Origin: a virus
Virus record (IMG/VR): IMGVR_UViG_3300031951_020302
Span: 1 to 27,524 of that record
Length of the DNA stretch: 27,524 bases
Reading direction: 5' to 3' (one strand)
The position numbers were made by a program, and so were the translations under genes. Shown here one piece after another: positions 13,514-21,443 of the stretch. Numbering within the stretch: position 1 is the stretch's first letter; each line of letters begins with the position of its first letter. The notes beneath the pieces are model-generated. The model saw nothing but the letters and a program-made list of their open reading frames with translations, was not told where the DNA came from and made no database searches.

Positions 13514-13722
13514 ACACGGACTGGACTCAAGTAAGTCCAGAAGTCAGCTATCTGCTATGGCTGACCGACGAAGAATTAAAACAAAAGCAAGGAGACGATA
13601 ATGCAAAACGTAGCTATAGAAGACGTGCTGAGAGAGTTGCTGGTCTTAATGGGGACACCCCCTCAAGAGAGATCTCTGGGGAAAGGTTTTTGCAAAATTC
13701 CATCGGGTTCGAGTGCGCTTGA
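13495..13722 (+). CDS. Hypothetical protein, 75 aa, overlapping the next gene
   Basis: ATG 13495 follows GGAGG at 13480-13484. The first ~36 residues (YDPYLDTDWTQVSPEVSYLL, then LTDEELKQKQGDD) look genuine, while the rest overlaps 122 bases of the well-supported 345-residue gene in another frame and has a weaker protein character. It may be a real overlapping gene or a short gene whose natural end was lost by a frameshift near 13600. Confidence 0.5.
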   Translation: MYDPYLDTDWTQVSPEVSYLLWLTDEELKQKQGDDNAKRSYRRRAERVAGLNGDTPSREISGERFLQNSIGFECA

Positions 13723-14638
13723 AATAGCGATCGATCCAAGATCGAATTATGGCTGGCAATACGATGACGGCAGTGGCGGTGCGTGGCCCAGTCTTGACGA
13801 AGAATGTTTTGAAGCTACTCTAATCAACTATCAGATTCGAGATATAACCCCAAAGCCTGAAAAGCTAGCCAAGATTAATGATGCGATCGCAGAGCTTGAA
13901 GACGATATTGCCGCCGCCAGAGATCCTAATCGCAGAGAAAGGAAACAGATCGACCTTGAGAAGAAGCACTCCGAGTTGATCGACTGCCACCATTATGTCT
14001 ACCTCTATTTCAAGGATAGAGAAAGATCTTATAAGTTGAGAATGAAGCCCACTAATAACTTCACGATGTCTCTCTTCAATCAGCTTTCTGTGCTGACCTC
14101 AAGCTCTCCGAACAAGCTTAAATCGCCGATAAAAGTAGCCCCAGAGATGAGAGCCAGTAGCAGGGACTCAGAGCGGAAAGTGACCTTCGCAAAAGTCTTC
14201 GTTGGCGACAATCCTGTTTGGGTAGGCGAAAAAAATCAAATAACTTCAAGGGAGTGGGCTAAGGTTTGGAGACAAAGAGTTGAGCAGGTTGGGAATACTA
14301 TCCGAAAATTGCATGACACTCAACAGCCTTATAACTCACAAGCCAGCCTTCCTGCTTACGAGGAAGATGATAGCGATCGCAGTCAATTAGCCTTGCCGCA
14401 TGGAGAGGATGCGATTGAAGCTGATTTTGAGGAGGTGGAAGACCCTAAAACCCTACTCAACGAAAAAGTCATAGCCAGAGCCAAAGCGCTCTGGGGTGAC
14501 AATTTTAAGGACAAGATAAGGGAGTATTCGGCAACACATTTTAATGGACTGTATCTTAGGGATATGACTGCTACTCAGTTGCAGAAATATCTTGAAGATC
14601 TAGAAGATGTTAAAACCCAACAAAAGAGAGTGGCATGA
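13601..14638 (+). CDS. Hypothetical protein, 345 aa, possible DNA-metabolism role
   Basis: ATG 13601 has a strong AGGAG (13591-13595). The N-terminal part contains KGFCKIPSGSSALEIAIDPR and a Gly-rich segment, followed by a charged coiled coil (~88-122, LAKINDAIAELEDDIAAARD). The centre (VTFAKVFVGDNPVWVGEKNQ) is beta-rich, the linker is acidic and variable (~245-275), and the C-terminus is a small helical domain (LYLRDMTATQLQKYLEDLED). A charged flexible linker before a compact C-terminal helical domain recalls phage single-strand annealing or SSB-type proteins, but no diagnostic motif is seen. Its stop overlaps the next ATG. It is the largest + strand gene here. Confidence 0.75.
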   Translation: MQNVAIEDVLRELLVLMGTPPQERSLGKGFCKIPSGSSALEIAIDPRSNYGWQYDDGSGGAWPSLDEECFEATLINYQIRDITPKPEKLAKINDAIAELEDDIAAARDPNRRERKQIDLEKKHSELIDCHHYVYLYFKDRERSYKLRMKPTNNFTMSLFNQLSVLTSSSPNKLKSPIKVAPEMRASSRDSERKVTFAKVFVGDNPVWVGEKNQITSREWAKVWRQRVEQVGNTIRKLHDTQQPYNSQASLPAYEEDDSDRSQLALPHGEDAIEADFEEVEDPKTLLNEKVIARAKALWGDNFKDKIREYSATHFNGLYLRDMTATQLQKYLEDLEDVKTQQKRVA

Positions 14639-15063
14639 ATCTAGTAAAAATCGTTACATGGCAATGTCCAATCTGCGGGAGTACCTATAGCGATGAGCAG
14701 AATGCGATCGCCTGTTCAAATCTAGAAGCTCCAGCACACCGATTTAAAGTCGGCGACACCGTGTACATCAAGGAGCGCTACCCCGACAACCCTAAGAAGC
14801 CATTGGTGTCGGTCAAGATCTCCGAGGTGTATGGATACTATAGAGAGGATCATCCTGACAAGCATGTACCTCAATACCTACTCGAAAAAGCCGTCCAAAC
14901 AGGTAAGTGCCACTGGTCTGGAAGTCCTCAAGTTGAGTATGGCGGGGGTGTTGTGGAATACCATCCCGCTTACGAATACGAGCTGTATGCACTTGGAGAT
15001 CCTTATCGCAGTGCGATCGTAATAGAAGATTTGGTTGGTAAGGAAAAACAGGGGGCAACATGA
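14635..15063 (+). CDS. Zinc-motif hypothetical protein, 142 aa
   Basis: This gene is coupled by ATGA overlap to its upstream neighbour. The N-terminus has CPICGSTYSDEQNAIAC (C11, C14, C27), a partial zinc-finger pattern. RFKVGDTVYIKERYPD follows, in the style of a small SH3-like barrel, and the C-terminal half is Tyr-rich. The zinc motif and barrel suggest binding of nucleic acid or protein. The stop overlaps the next ATG by 4 bases. A + frame at 14831-15022 is a shadow. Confidence 0.7.
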   Translation: MNLVKIVTWQCPICGSTYSDEQNAIACSNLEAPAHRFKVGDTVYIKERYPDNPKKPLVSVKISEVYGYYREDHPDKHVPQYLLEKAVQTGKCHWSGSPQVEYGGGVVEYHPAYEYELYALGDPYRSAIVIEDLVGKEKQGAT

Positions 15064-15284
15064 CCTTGAAAGGCAAAAAGCGGAAAGAAAGCCTAAAACC
15101 CTTCGTCTTCCACGATCTATACCAAGTTAAGTTCAACTACTTTGATCGGGTACAAAATATATGGGTGTTTGGAGCTGTGGAGAATGTCTTAACCACTGAA
15201 GGTAAAGCTCATCACGATCTAGCTGCCGAGGAAGTTAAACGTAAATACTATCGTTGTGAAATTGTTTCCGTTACTTATTGCTAA
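15060..15284 (+). CDS. Hypothetical basic protein, 74 aa
   Basis: The last gene of the + strand operon, starting in an ATGA overlap. It begins with a very basic segment (MTLKGKKRKESLKP), followed by beta-rich sequence (YQVKFNYFDRVQNIWVFGAV), an alpha helix (HHDLAAEEVKRKYY) and a final strand (RCEIVSVTYC). This strand-strand-helix-strand order resembles small phage proteins of unknown role. A terminator begins at the base after the stop. Confidence 0.7.
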   Translation: MTLKGKKRKESLKPFVFHDLYQVKFNYFDRVQNIWVFGAVENVLTTEGKAHHDLAAEEVKRKYYRCEIVSVTYC

Positions 15285-15317
15285 CAAAAGCCCGTCAATA
15301 TAATTGACGGGCTTTTG
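15285..15317. terminator. Bidirectional terminator between convergent operons
   Basis: A perfect 15-bp stem (CAAAAGCCCGTCAAT at 15285-15299, complement at 15303-15317) has a 3-base loop. T-rich arms are present on both strands. It sits exactly between the end of the + strand operon (15284) and the end of the - strand block (15335), so it can stop both transcripts. Confidence 0.9.
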
Positions 15318-15334
15318 TGTTATTCAGATCAGAA

Positions 15335-15748
15335 TTAAACGAGGTAACGACCCTTAGTTTCGTATACCAAGTCGGTCTTCTCAACGATCGCTTCAGAATC
15401 CACGGTCAAAGAACCCGAAGGCTTGACCGATCGCAAAAAGCATTTTTCGAGTAAGAAACCAGAAACATAAATGTCTGAGTAGCTGGGGTCAGTCTTCTTC
15501 ACCAAATTGCTGAGGTTGGCTTCAGCAGTAGATTGAAGGGTTGTAACCTCTGTTCCAGACAAGCCACTAACAGAGTACTGGATGGTTCGTTTCGCAGCGT
15601 TAAAAGGAGTGATATCTCCTGCATAGTTAACGTTGAAGGCAATCGAGTTGCCTTCGCCTAATGACAGTTCGCTTGGCTGGCAGACTCTTCCAGGCAAATC
15701 CGGGACTGACTGGAGAGTAATAGCAATAGTCATAGTGGTAGCTACCAA
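15335..15748 (-). CDS. Probable tail protein, single copy of the FDGY-type domain, 137 aa
   Basis: This is the last gene of the - strand structural block. Its pattern (KRTIQYSVSGLSGTEVTTLQ, then DIYVSGFLLEKCFLRSVKPS, then VEKTDLVYETKG) follows the domain repeated four times in the gene at 25540-26991 (KRRKVAITLKGTSPADYQKF, then ITIGGITLSNAVLTAVTPT, then ISDSLVLEYETRN). It is therefore probably a one-domain relative, perhaps a tail tube or tail-tip component. TTG 15748 has TAAGG at a good distance; ATG 15733, five codons later, is the alternative start. Confidence 0.65.
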   Translation of the reverse strand: MVATTMTIAITLQSVPDLPGRVCQPSELSLGEGNSIAFNVNYAGDITPFNAAKRTIQYSVSGLSGTEVTTLQSTAEANLSNLVKKTDPSYSDIYVSGFLLEKCFLRSVKPSGSLTVDSEAIVEKTDLVYETKGRYLV

Positions 15749-15802
15749 TAAGTTTCCCTTATCTTCACGAGATACTCGAAAACCTCATTGGAGCTTGCTC
15801 GA

Positions 15803-15883
15803 TTAGCGATCTAGAATACCGTTGTACAGAAGCCAAAGGATGTACCCGATCGCGACAACAGCCAAGCAAAGACCGAGAATCAA
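15803..15883 (-). CDS. Possible 26-aa single-span membrane peptide
   Basis: Between two structural genes the - strand encodes, from TTG 15883 to TAA 15803, one hydrophobic helix (LILGLCLAVVAIGYILWLLY) with an NGILDR tail. Hydrophobic mini-proteins of this form occur in phage late regions, sometimes as holins or spanin partners. No ribosome binding site is seen, the start codon is uncertain, and the length is small, so this is tentative. Confidence 0.3.
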   Translation of the reverse strand: MILGLCLAVVAIGYILWLLYNGILDR

Positions 15884-15908
15884 AAGTAGTGGATATTAAT
15901 CTGCGCCT

Positions 15909-16226
15909 CTAGGTAATAACGTTGTAAACGACGTAGAGCTTCGCATCGGTAGCGGAGGTATGTCCGCCAACCAGCGAATCGCCTGTTTCTAGTCGAAGAT
16001 CAGCAACCTCTCTGGGCTGATTCTTAAACATAGAAGTCTTATTCCATGCGTAAGCTGTAACGCTAGTAGAAGTATCTGCGACACCGATACTGATTGTTCC
16101 GCCGTCGGCGGATACTGTGCCGATCACATGGAGTATTTCAACAACCTCTCCAGAGCCAGCCGTTAATAAGTTCGTTGTCAGAGTTGAGGTCAAGTCAATC
16201 GATTCAGTTTTACGAGTAATAGTCAT
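15909..16226 (-). CDS. Probable virion protein, 105 aa
   Basis: An almost all-beta, Thr/Ser/Gly-rich small protein (VVEILHVIGTVSADGGTISI; later TDAKLYVVYNVIT), composition typical of small phage structural or fibre-associated proteins. It begins 2 bases after the stop of the large fibre gene, so it may be a fibre accessory or decoration protein. No specific family is recognised. Confidence 0.7.
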   Translation of the reverse strand: MTITRKTESIDLTSTLTTNLLTAGSGEVVEILHVIGTVSADGGTISIGVADTSTSVTAYAWNKTSMFKNQPREVADLRLETGDSLVGGHTSATDAKLYVVYNVIT

Positions 16227-16228
16227 AA

Positions 16229-19200
16229 TTAAGAGAAGGGATAAGTAGTAAAAGAGCCAGAGTTGTAAATCAGAGCCATTTCTGACAGGGTTAGGCGAGC
16301 ATTGTAGAAGCCAAGCTCGTCAATAAAAAGGTTGTTACCCGAACTGCCAACAACTAGGCTCCCATCAAAGGCGTTGAGAGTTTCCGCGCCGATACCATAG
16401 AATGTTTCTACAGCGTTGTTGTTGATCTTTAGCGCAATAATATCGTTGGCTTTATCGAACTGACCAATAATAGAAACCCACGATCCTTCGGGGAAAGAAT
16501 GTGTTGACGTACCTCCGACGGCTCCAGAGGGGACTGTGCCAGCCGTCAAATTAATAGTTCCATCGCCGTCAACGACTAGATACCACTGACTTGTCACCAA
16601 GAGTGTAAAATAACCAGAAGACAAAGACGCAATCTTTACCGCAAAGGAGAATGAAAGAGGGTTTGAGGCTACATCAAAACTAGATGGAGTCGTTGCGACC
16701 AAACCTCCTGTGTCGTGAAATACTGCCGCATTGTTTGATACTCCCGTAGCAGAGGTAACGACGCTGGAGCCATCAACCAGTGCTACTCCAAACAAAGTAT
16801 CTAAGCGATCGCCACTAGCTTCATTGAGATTCCAGTAAGCAAGCGTCTTGGCAAGCAAGGTATTAACCTGTGCTGCGCCGCCAGATCCCCATACCATACA
16901 GTCCAAAATGTCGTCGCCCGCATCGTAGGAACAAGTAATTAGGCTTCTGGTTGATGGGGTTACAGAAATATTGTCACTACCAATAAACCTGTATTTAGTG
17001 TCGAAGGTCAGAGCGCAGCCACCTGCTACAGGTTGCTTAAACAAAAACGTTAGTTCTTGACCGTCAATTAGGTTGGTTGGATTCCCCAACATTCTTGTTG
17101 CGCCTACAACAGTGGTCAGCCCAGCTTTAAAGTTGTTACTCAGAGAAGCGTCTACAGCAACTGTTGAGGCATCGGTCAAGTTGCTAGGGGTGGTTGCTTG
17201 ACTCTTAGTAAAAGATTGAGATCTATCTAAGGTCGCAATCTGCTCCGAAGTACCGCCAGAAGCATTTCTTAGCTTGAGAATATTGGTGTCATTGTAGAGA
17301 GCGATTTGGCTCCCTGTGGTGGTCGGAACAGTGCCAGAGGTGATAATTACACCAGTATTTGTACCAACAGTACCTGGCTCGCCTTTGTCCCCTGGAGTAC
17401 CCGTAAAGCCCCTCAGTCCTCGAACACCGCGAGGGATTGTTAGATTAATATTCTGAATGCCGCTACTGTCGGTAAGCGTCATTGCATAGTCGTATTCGTC
17501 TACACCTAAAGTTACCGTGCCCACTCCAAACCTTTGAAGTCGAATCCATCGACCTGCTTGGATTGAAGTCAAATCATTTGGCTTTGCGGCATAGGATGAG
17601 TCGGTTGTATCGTCAACCAAGTATGAGTCATTCTGGTATTGATACTCCCAGCGCAAACTGGCAACAATACACTTTTGAAGGTTCGGTGTAGTTGTGGAAC
17701 TCACGGCGCGAAGAGCATTAAGATCTGTTACGGGTGCGCGATTATATTTAGTCTTTTCAAATAATTCGCCGATGGTCGAATCAGCCTCAAGTACACATCC
17801 ATCCAAGGGCGAATGACTGATCGAGGTAACTCGATCAGTGTAGACAAACGCGATCGCCACCTCGTAGTTGGTAGACGAGAATACACTGCTACCTGACACT
17901 GGCGCGATCGCATAGCTAGCATCAGTAGCACGGTAAAGCCCAAAACTTGCCGCAGGATTACTGGGTAGAGACCCGATCGTTGTATCCGTGCCGCTTAATC
18001 CGATTGTAAAAGTCTGTGACGCTCCTGCTAGGACTACCCCATCAAAGTATCTAATCGTACCCCCGCCAACGGGTCGAACAAAGAATCTCACTCCCGAAGG
18101 GTTAAAATATCCTGCCCCAGATCCCGCAATCACATCGGGATAATCAGGACTAATATTTAGTGGGTAAGTAACAATAATTTGAAGAAGATTAGAAGAACTT
18201 AGGGCGTAGCTGCCAGACCATGTTTTTATATGCCCCAAACCATTAACCGTACCAACGATCGCTCTTAGTACCGCGCCTTCAATCGTAGAGCCAGCAACAT
18301 AGAGCGACCCGTTAATCGCCATAAATACATCCTGATTGGCGGTATTTGCTTCTAGTCCAACAACGCTTGACTCTGGAACAGCTTGAAATGTGTATCCACC
18401 TCCAGAAGATAGAGAGATAGTCCCAGAACCCTTAAGCGCTTTTGCTGAGTTTGCGCCAGAACTGGGAACTATTCTGCGGCGATCGTACTCTGCGGCGATA
18501 AAAGATCCGAGCAGGCTGGAGTCAGCATTGTACTGAGCAAAATCGGCGTACAAATACGGTGAAGCCCGCAAAACAGAACCCTGTACTGGGCGATTTTTTA
18601 ACTGAAAAGCTCGAAATTCAAGCCTTACCTGTAAAAAAACGGCGCTACCTACAGGCAAAGCCTTCTGAAGCACCATCCCTGTTTGCGCCCCAGAATAAGG
18701 AATGGCAGTGTTGACTACCATTGCTGAAGTATCGAGTTCGCCAGTAGTCTTGTTGACATAGCCCTGAAAAATGATTGAAGCAAGCCCGACAAACTGGCTC
18801 GACACGTCAACGTTGTCAAGATCGAAGGACAACCCAATTCGAGTACCACTGGGGATAGGGTTTGACTCGTTATTGACTAACCAAAAACCGATCGCTTTGC
18901 TTGCAGTGCCATCAACCCCATAATCAGGAGTTAGGACTACCGATGTGTCGGAGATATCAACGATCGCTACGTCTGCGCCATTTAATTCGGTCGTGTTGGG
19001 TACATAGGTAGAAAACACTTGTGGGTAAACATCTTTCCATCCCGTTGGCGCAAATACTGCGTCGTAAGCAACAAAGCGACTTGGTGAGGTGATCGCCCGA
19101 CGCATTCCATGTATAGGACTAGCAGGTAGCGCAGCTTCATTTACGACGGTTAACCCCGTAGTTGCAAGGTGTTGATCTTGTGTTAACTCAATGTTTGCTG

Positions 19201-19549
19201 GCAATCCATAGGGAGTTCCGTCAGTTTGGTATCCAGGAAATGTGGCAACAGTTACTGCGGTACTGACATCATTACTGACCGACATCAGTATTACATACTC
19301 ATGGATATCTGTACCGTTGATGCCGCCCACACTTGCTGGCTTTGCTCCCGATGGGATTGTAACAACAATCTTTTGCCCCGCGGCAACCGTTACCGACGCG
19401 ACAGCAGAAGCAGAGCTGTATCCCGCTCGGTTACGATACTGCAACCAAAAATACTTTGTACCAGTCTTGTCGGAGGTGATACTACCACTGCCTAATCCTA
19501 ATTGTGGCGAAGGAGGGGTAGCGGGAGTGCCTTGGTATTGGTAGCGCAT
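16229..19549 (-). CDS. Tail fibre / adhesin with collagen-like stretch and LamG-like domain, 1106 aa
   Basis: The N-terminal part (residues ~1-100) has fibronectin-like beta sequence with SGSITSDKTGTKYFWLQYRN. A long beta-rich shaft follows. At ~703-730 there is a short Gly-X-Y run (GVRGLRGFTGTPGDKGEPGT), as in phage collagen-like fibres. Next comes a fibre head module (NPTNLIDGQELTFLFKQP ... FIGSDNISVTPSTRSLITC), and the last ~200 residues resemble a concanavalin/LamG-like fold (YWNLNEASGDRLDTLFGVAL ... NLFIDELGFYNARLTLSEMA) that usually binds sugars. Its likely role is host-surface recognition. The frame stays open 24 codons upstream of the ATG with a basic, protein-like sequence, so the N-terminus is uncertain. 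Confidence 0.85.
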   Translation of the reverse strand: MRYQYQGTPATPPSPQLGLGSGSITSDKTGTKYFWLQYRNRAGYSSASAVASVTVAAGQKIVVTIPSGAKPASVGGINGTDIHEYVILMSVSNDVSTAVTVATFPGYQTDGTPYGLPANIELTQDQHLATTGLTVVNEAALPASPIHGMRRAITSPSRFVAYDAVFAPTGWKDVYPQVFSTYVPNTTELNGADVAIVDISDTSVVLTPDYGVDGTASKAIGFWLVNNESNPIPSGTRIGLSFDLDNVDVSSQFVGLASIIFQGYVNKTTGELDTSAMVVNTAIPYSGAQTGMVLQKALPVGSAVFLQVRLEFRAFQLKNRPVQGSVLRASPYLYADFAQYNADSSLLGSFIAAEYDRRRIVPSSGANSAKALKGSGTISLSSGGGYTFQAVPESSVVGLEANTANQDVFMAINGSLYVAGSTIEGAVLRAIVGTVNGLGHIKTWSGSYALSSSNLLQIIVTYPLNISPDYPDVIAGSGAGYFNPSGVRFFVRPVGGGTIRYFDGVVLAGASQTFTIGLSGTDTTIGSLPSNPAASFGLYRATDASYAIAPVSGSSVFSSTNYEVAIAFVYTDRVTSISHSPLDGCVLEADSTIGELFEKTKYNRAPVTDLNALRAVSSTTTPNLQKCIVASLRWEYQYQNDSYLVDDTTDSSYAAKPNDLTSIQAGRWIRLQRFGVGTVTLGVDEYDYAMTLTDSSGIQNINLTIPRGVRGLRGFTGTPGDKGEPGTVGTNTGVIITSGTVPTTTGSQIALYNDTNILKLRNASGGTSEQIATLDRSQSFTKSQATTPSNLTDASTVAVDASLSNNFKAGLTTVVGATRMLGNPTNLIDGQELTFLFKQPVAGGCALTFDTKYRFIGSDNISVTPSTRSLITCSYDAGDDILDCMVWGSGGAAQVNTLLAKTLAYWNLNEASGDRLDTLFGVALVDGSSVVTSATGVSNNAAVFHDTGGLVATTPSSFDVASNPLSFSFAVKIASLSSGYFTLLVTSQWYLVVDGDGTINLTAGTVPSGAVGGTSTHSFPEGSWVSIIGQFDKANDIIALKINNNAVETFYGIGAETLNAFDGSLVVGSSGNNLFIDELGFYNARLTLSEMALIYNSGSFTTYPFS

Positions 19550-19623
19550 AAAAGATAAATACTTTTTCTTTACGCTTCCACAGGTTGTTTTTGAGTTTCG
19601 AGGAGTAGCTTTTTTGGCGATCG

Positions 19624-21270
19624 CTAAGCAATATAGGCGCTCACATCAAGCGCAACATAACTAGTATCGGGTTGAGTTATAGAAACTGTCTGCTTCGTGG
19701 TTTTAGGATCGCTCCTTGATAGGTCGGTAATAAACACGTCAAGGGAGTCGATTGGTATTTGCTGCTCTGTTTTTGGATCTTGTTTAGTCAACGCTTGCAA
19801 TGGCACATTAAAAAGTGTCTGTCCCACAAGATTTGGTCGAAAGTATTTCAATATGTCGGTTAAATCATTGTCGGAGTCAAGCGGATTCTTAAACTTCGCT
19901 CTGGGGAACTCCCTTATATTGTTACCCTCGATCAGCAAGGTTTTGTGCTGGTCGCCGATCTTTTTGATAAAGATCACAGATTCCTGTTTTGCTCCGATCG
20001 CGATCGTGTATTCGAGATCTGTGCCGACATAATAGCCGTCTTCAAGAGAGTTGTACCCAAAAACCACTTTAACCGTCTGGTTTTGATCTTCGGCATAAAA
20101 GGTTCGGATTGATTGATCTACGGGCTTTATCGCGGGACTAATTTCGGTGTTATCCCCTAGTATTATTCGCGGGCTATCTGAAAACGTGGTAAAAGTAAAC
20201 TGATCGCTAGTGTAAGTACCTCTAATAACAATCCGTGATGGACTTGTATTGGTGTCTGCATAGAAGCCAAAGTCGGGAAGGGTGAAACTAAATACTGAAC
20301 TTAAAACTTCAACCAGTTCCGTCGCAACAGCGATCTCAGAGCGATCATCACTAGTAATAGTGTAAGTACAAGAGTGAGGAGTAGTCTCTAAAGTTCCATC
20401 AGGAGCGATCGCGTAGGTGGTGATAGTAACTGTGATTGAATCACCAACAATAGGACTAATAGCACTAAGAGAAAATGATGCAGACTGAATCCCTATTGTT
20501 TGAGTATCCGAATAATCCAGATTTCCTGCTGTAGATGTAAGTGTGTTGCCGTAATAGGTTACATACTTAATCTGAACCGCTTCTAAAAACCCCAGACTAT
20601 TGTTCCGACGCTTTAATGCGTGACCAAAAGCAGTGTAAAACCCGTTCTGAAAACACCGAAAGAATGGTAACTGGAATAGATCGGGGGAAAATCCCTTATT
20701 GCTATCTGGGTAGCTGGGGTCTGTACCGCCAAACCCTCCGTACACTTTGGGAATATCAATATCTTCAACGCGATTCTCCGTCTCTGACGTTACAGAAATC
20801 AAAGTTATTTTGTCGGCTTTCTTTAGTCTGATATTGACAATCCAATCGTTTAATCCTGTCCCCAAGTTGTTGATTGAAACAAGTCCAAAAAGCTCGTAAT
20901 TGCTTGGTAGTCGATAAACCTCAGTCGGTTCCGAGCGATCGCCTCCAACATAAAATACGCTTTCCTTGATATAGAGTATCTTAACTGGTCCGCCTTCTTC
21001 GTCCGATGCTGGTGGCTTATTTTTGCGTTTATACAGGGTTCTCTTCTGAACAGTGCCAGACTCTCGCGCCGACACTGCGTACCACTGTCCATCATCTGTT
21101 TGCAGCGCAACGCAACTACCTGCGGAAATGGGTGTGCCTGCGATCGCTCTTACCGTCGCATCCTCTCCAACGACGGTGCATTCACCATTCCCGTCAACAC
21201 CAATGGTATTGCCAAAGACAATCTTTTTTTGAGTCTTTAGTGCCGCAATTAATCTTTCTTCGGGAGTCAC
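19624..21270 (-). CDS. Putative tail structural protein, 548 aa, GTG start
   Basis: It begins with a GTGA overlap behind the 58-residue gene. A short N-terminal helix leads into a small beta-barrel-like segment (GVDGNGECTVVGEDATVRAI, SAGSCVALQTDDGQWYAVSA) of the kind found in baseplate and tail-tip proteins. A long beta-rich body follows, with one Thr/Ser-rich central immunoglobulin-like region (~265-375). The position between the large hub-like protein and the fibre suggests a tail-tip or fibre-connector role. No specific family is identified. Confidence 0.7.
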   Translation of the reverse strand: MTPEERLIAALKTQKKIVFGNTIGVDGNGECTVVGEDATVRAIAGTPISAGSCVALQTDDGQWYAVSARESGTVQKRTLYKRKNKPPASDEEGGPVKILYIKESVFYVGGDRSEPTEVYRLPSNYELFGLVSINNLGTGLNDWIVNIRLKKADKITLISVTSETENRVEDIDIPKVYGGFGGTDPSYPDSNKGFSPDLFQLPFFRCFQNGFYTAFGHALKRRNNSLGFLEAVQIKYVTYYGNTLTSTAGNLDYSDTQTIGIQSASFSLSAISPIVGDSITVTITTYAIAPDGTLETTPHSCTYTITSDDRSEIAVATELVEVLSSVFSFTLPDFGFYADTNTSPSRIVIRGTYTSDQFTFTTFSDSPRIILGDNTEISPAIKPVDQSIRTFYAEDQNQTVKVVFGYNSLEDGYYVGTDLEYTIAIGAKQESVIFIKKIGDQHKTLLIEGNNIREFPRAKFKNPLDSDNDLTDILKYFRPNLVGQTLFNVPLQALTKQDPKTEQQIPIDSLDVFITDLSRSDPKTTKQTVSITQPDTSYVALDVSAYIA

Positions 21271-21443
21271 GATTTTGTCAAGGTTGATTTGGAGATACTG
21301 ATAGCCTGAATATTAAAAGGGATTTCAAAGATCTTCCCGTTTTGAGAGATCTCCAACCCTGATTGGGTTGAAACAATCGAAGGAGTCGCATTCTTAATCA
21401 ACTCGGTAAACTTAGCAACAATTACATCTTCAGAAATGCTCAC
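21267..21443 (-). CDS. Small protein between tail genes, 58 aa, GTG start
   Basis: GTG 21443 overlaps the previous TGA (GTGA), with AGGAG 12 bases upstream in the end of the previous gene. The stop at 21267-21269 overlaps the next GTG in the same way. The product has an N-terminal helix (SEDVIVAKFTELIKNATPSI) and a beta C-terminus (KIFEIPFNIQAISISKSTLT). Coupling on both sides in the tail block makes a small tail or chaperone-like protein likely, but no family is recognised. Confidence 0.75.
   Translation of the reverse strand: MSISEDVIVAKFTELIKNATPSIVSTQSGLEISQNGKIFEIPFNIQAISISKSTLTKS

Noticed and set aside
20850-21110. 86-aa alternative - strand frame inside the 548-aa gene
   Set aside because: It lies wholly within a longer, coupled gene on the same strand and lacks its own start signals.
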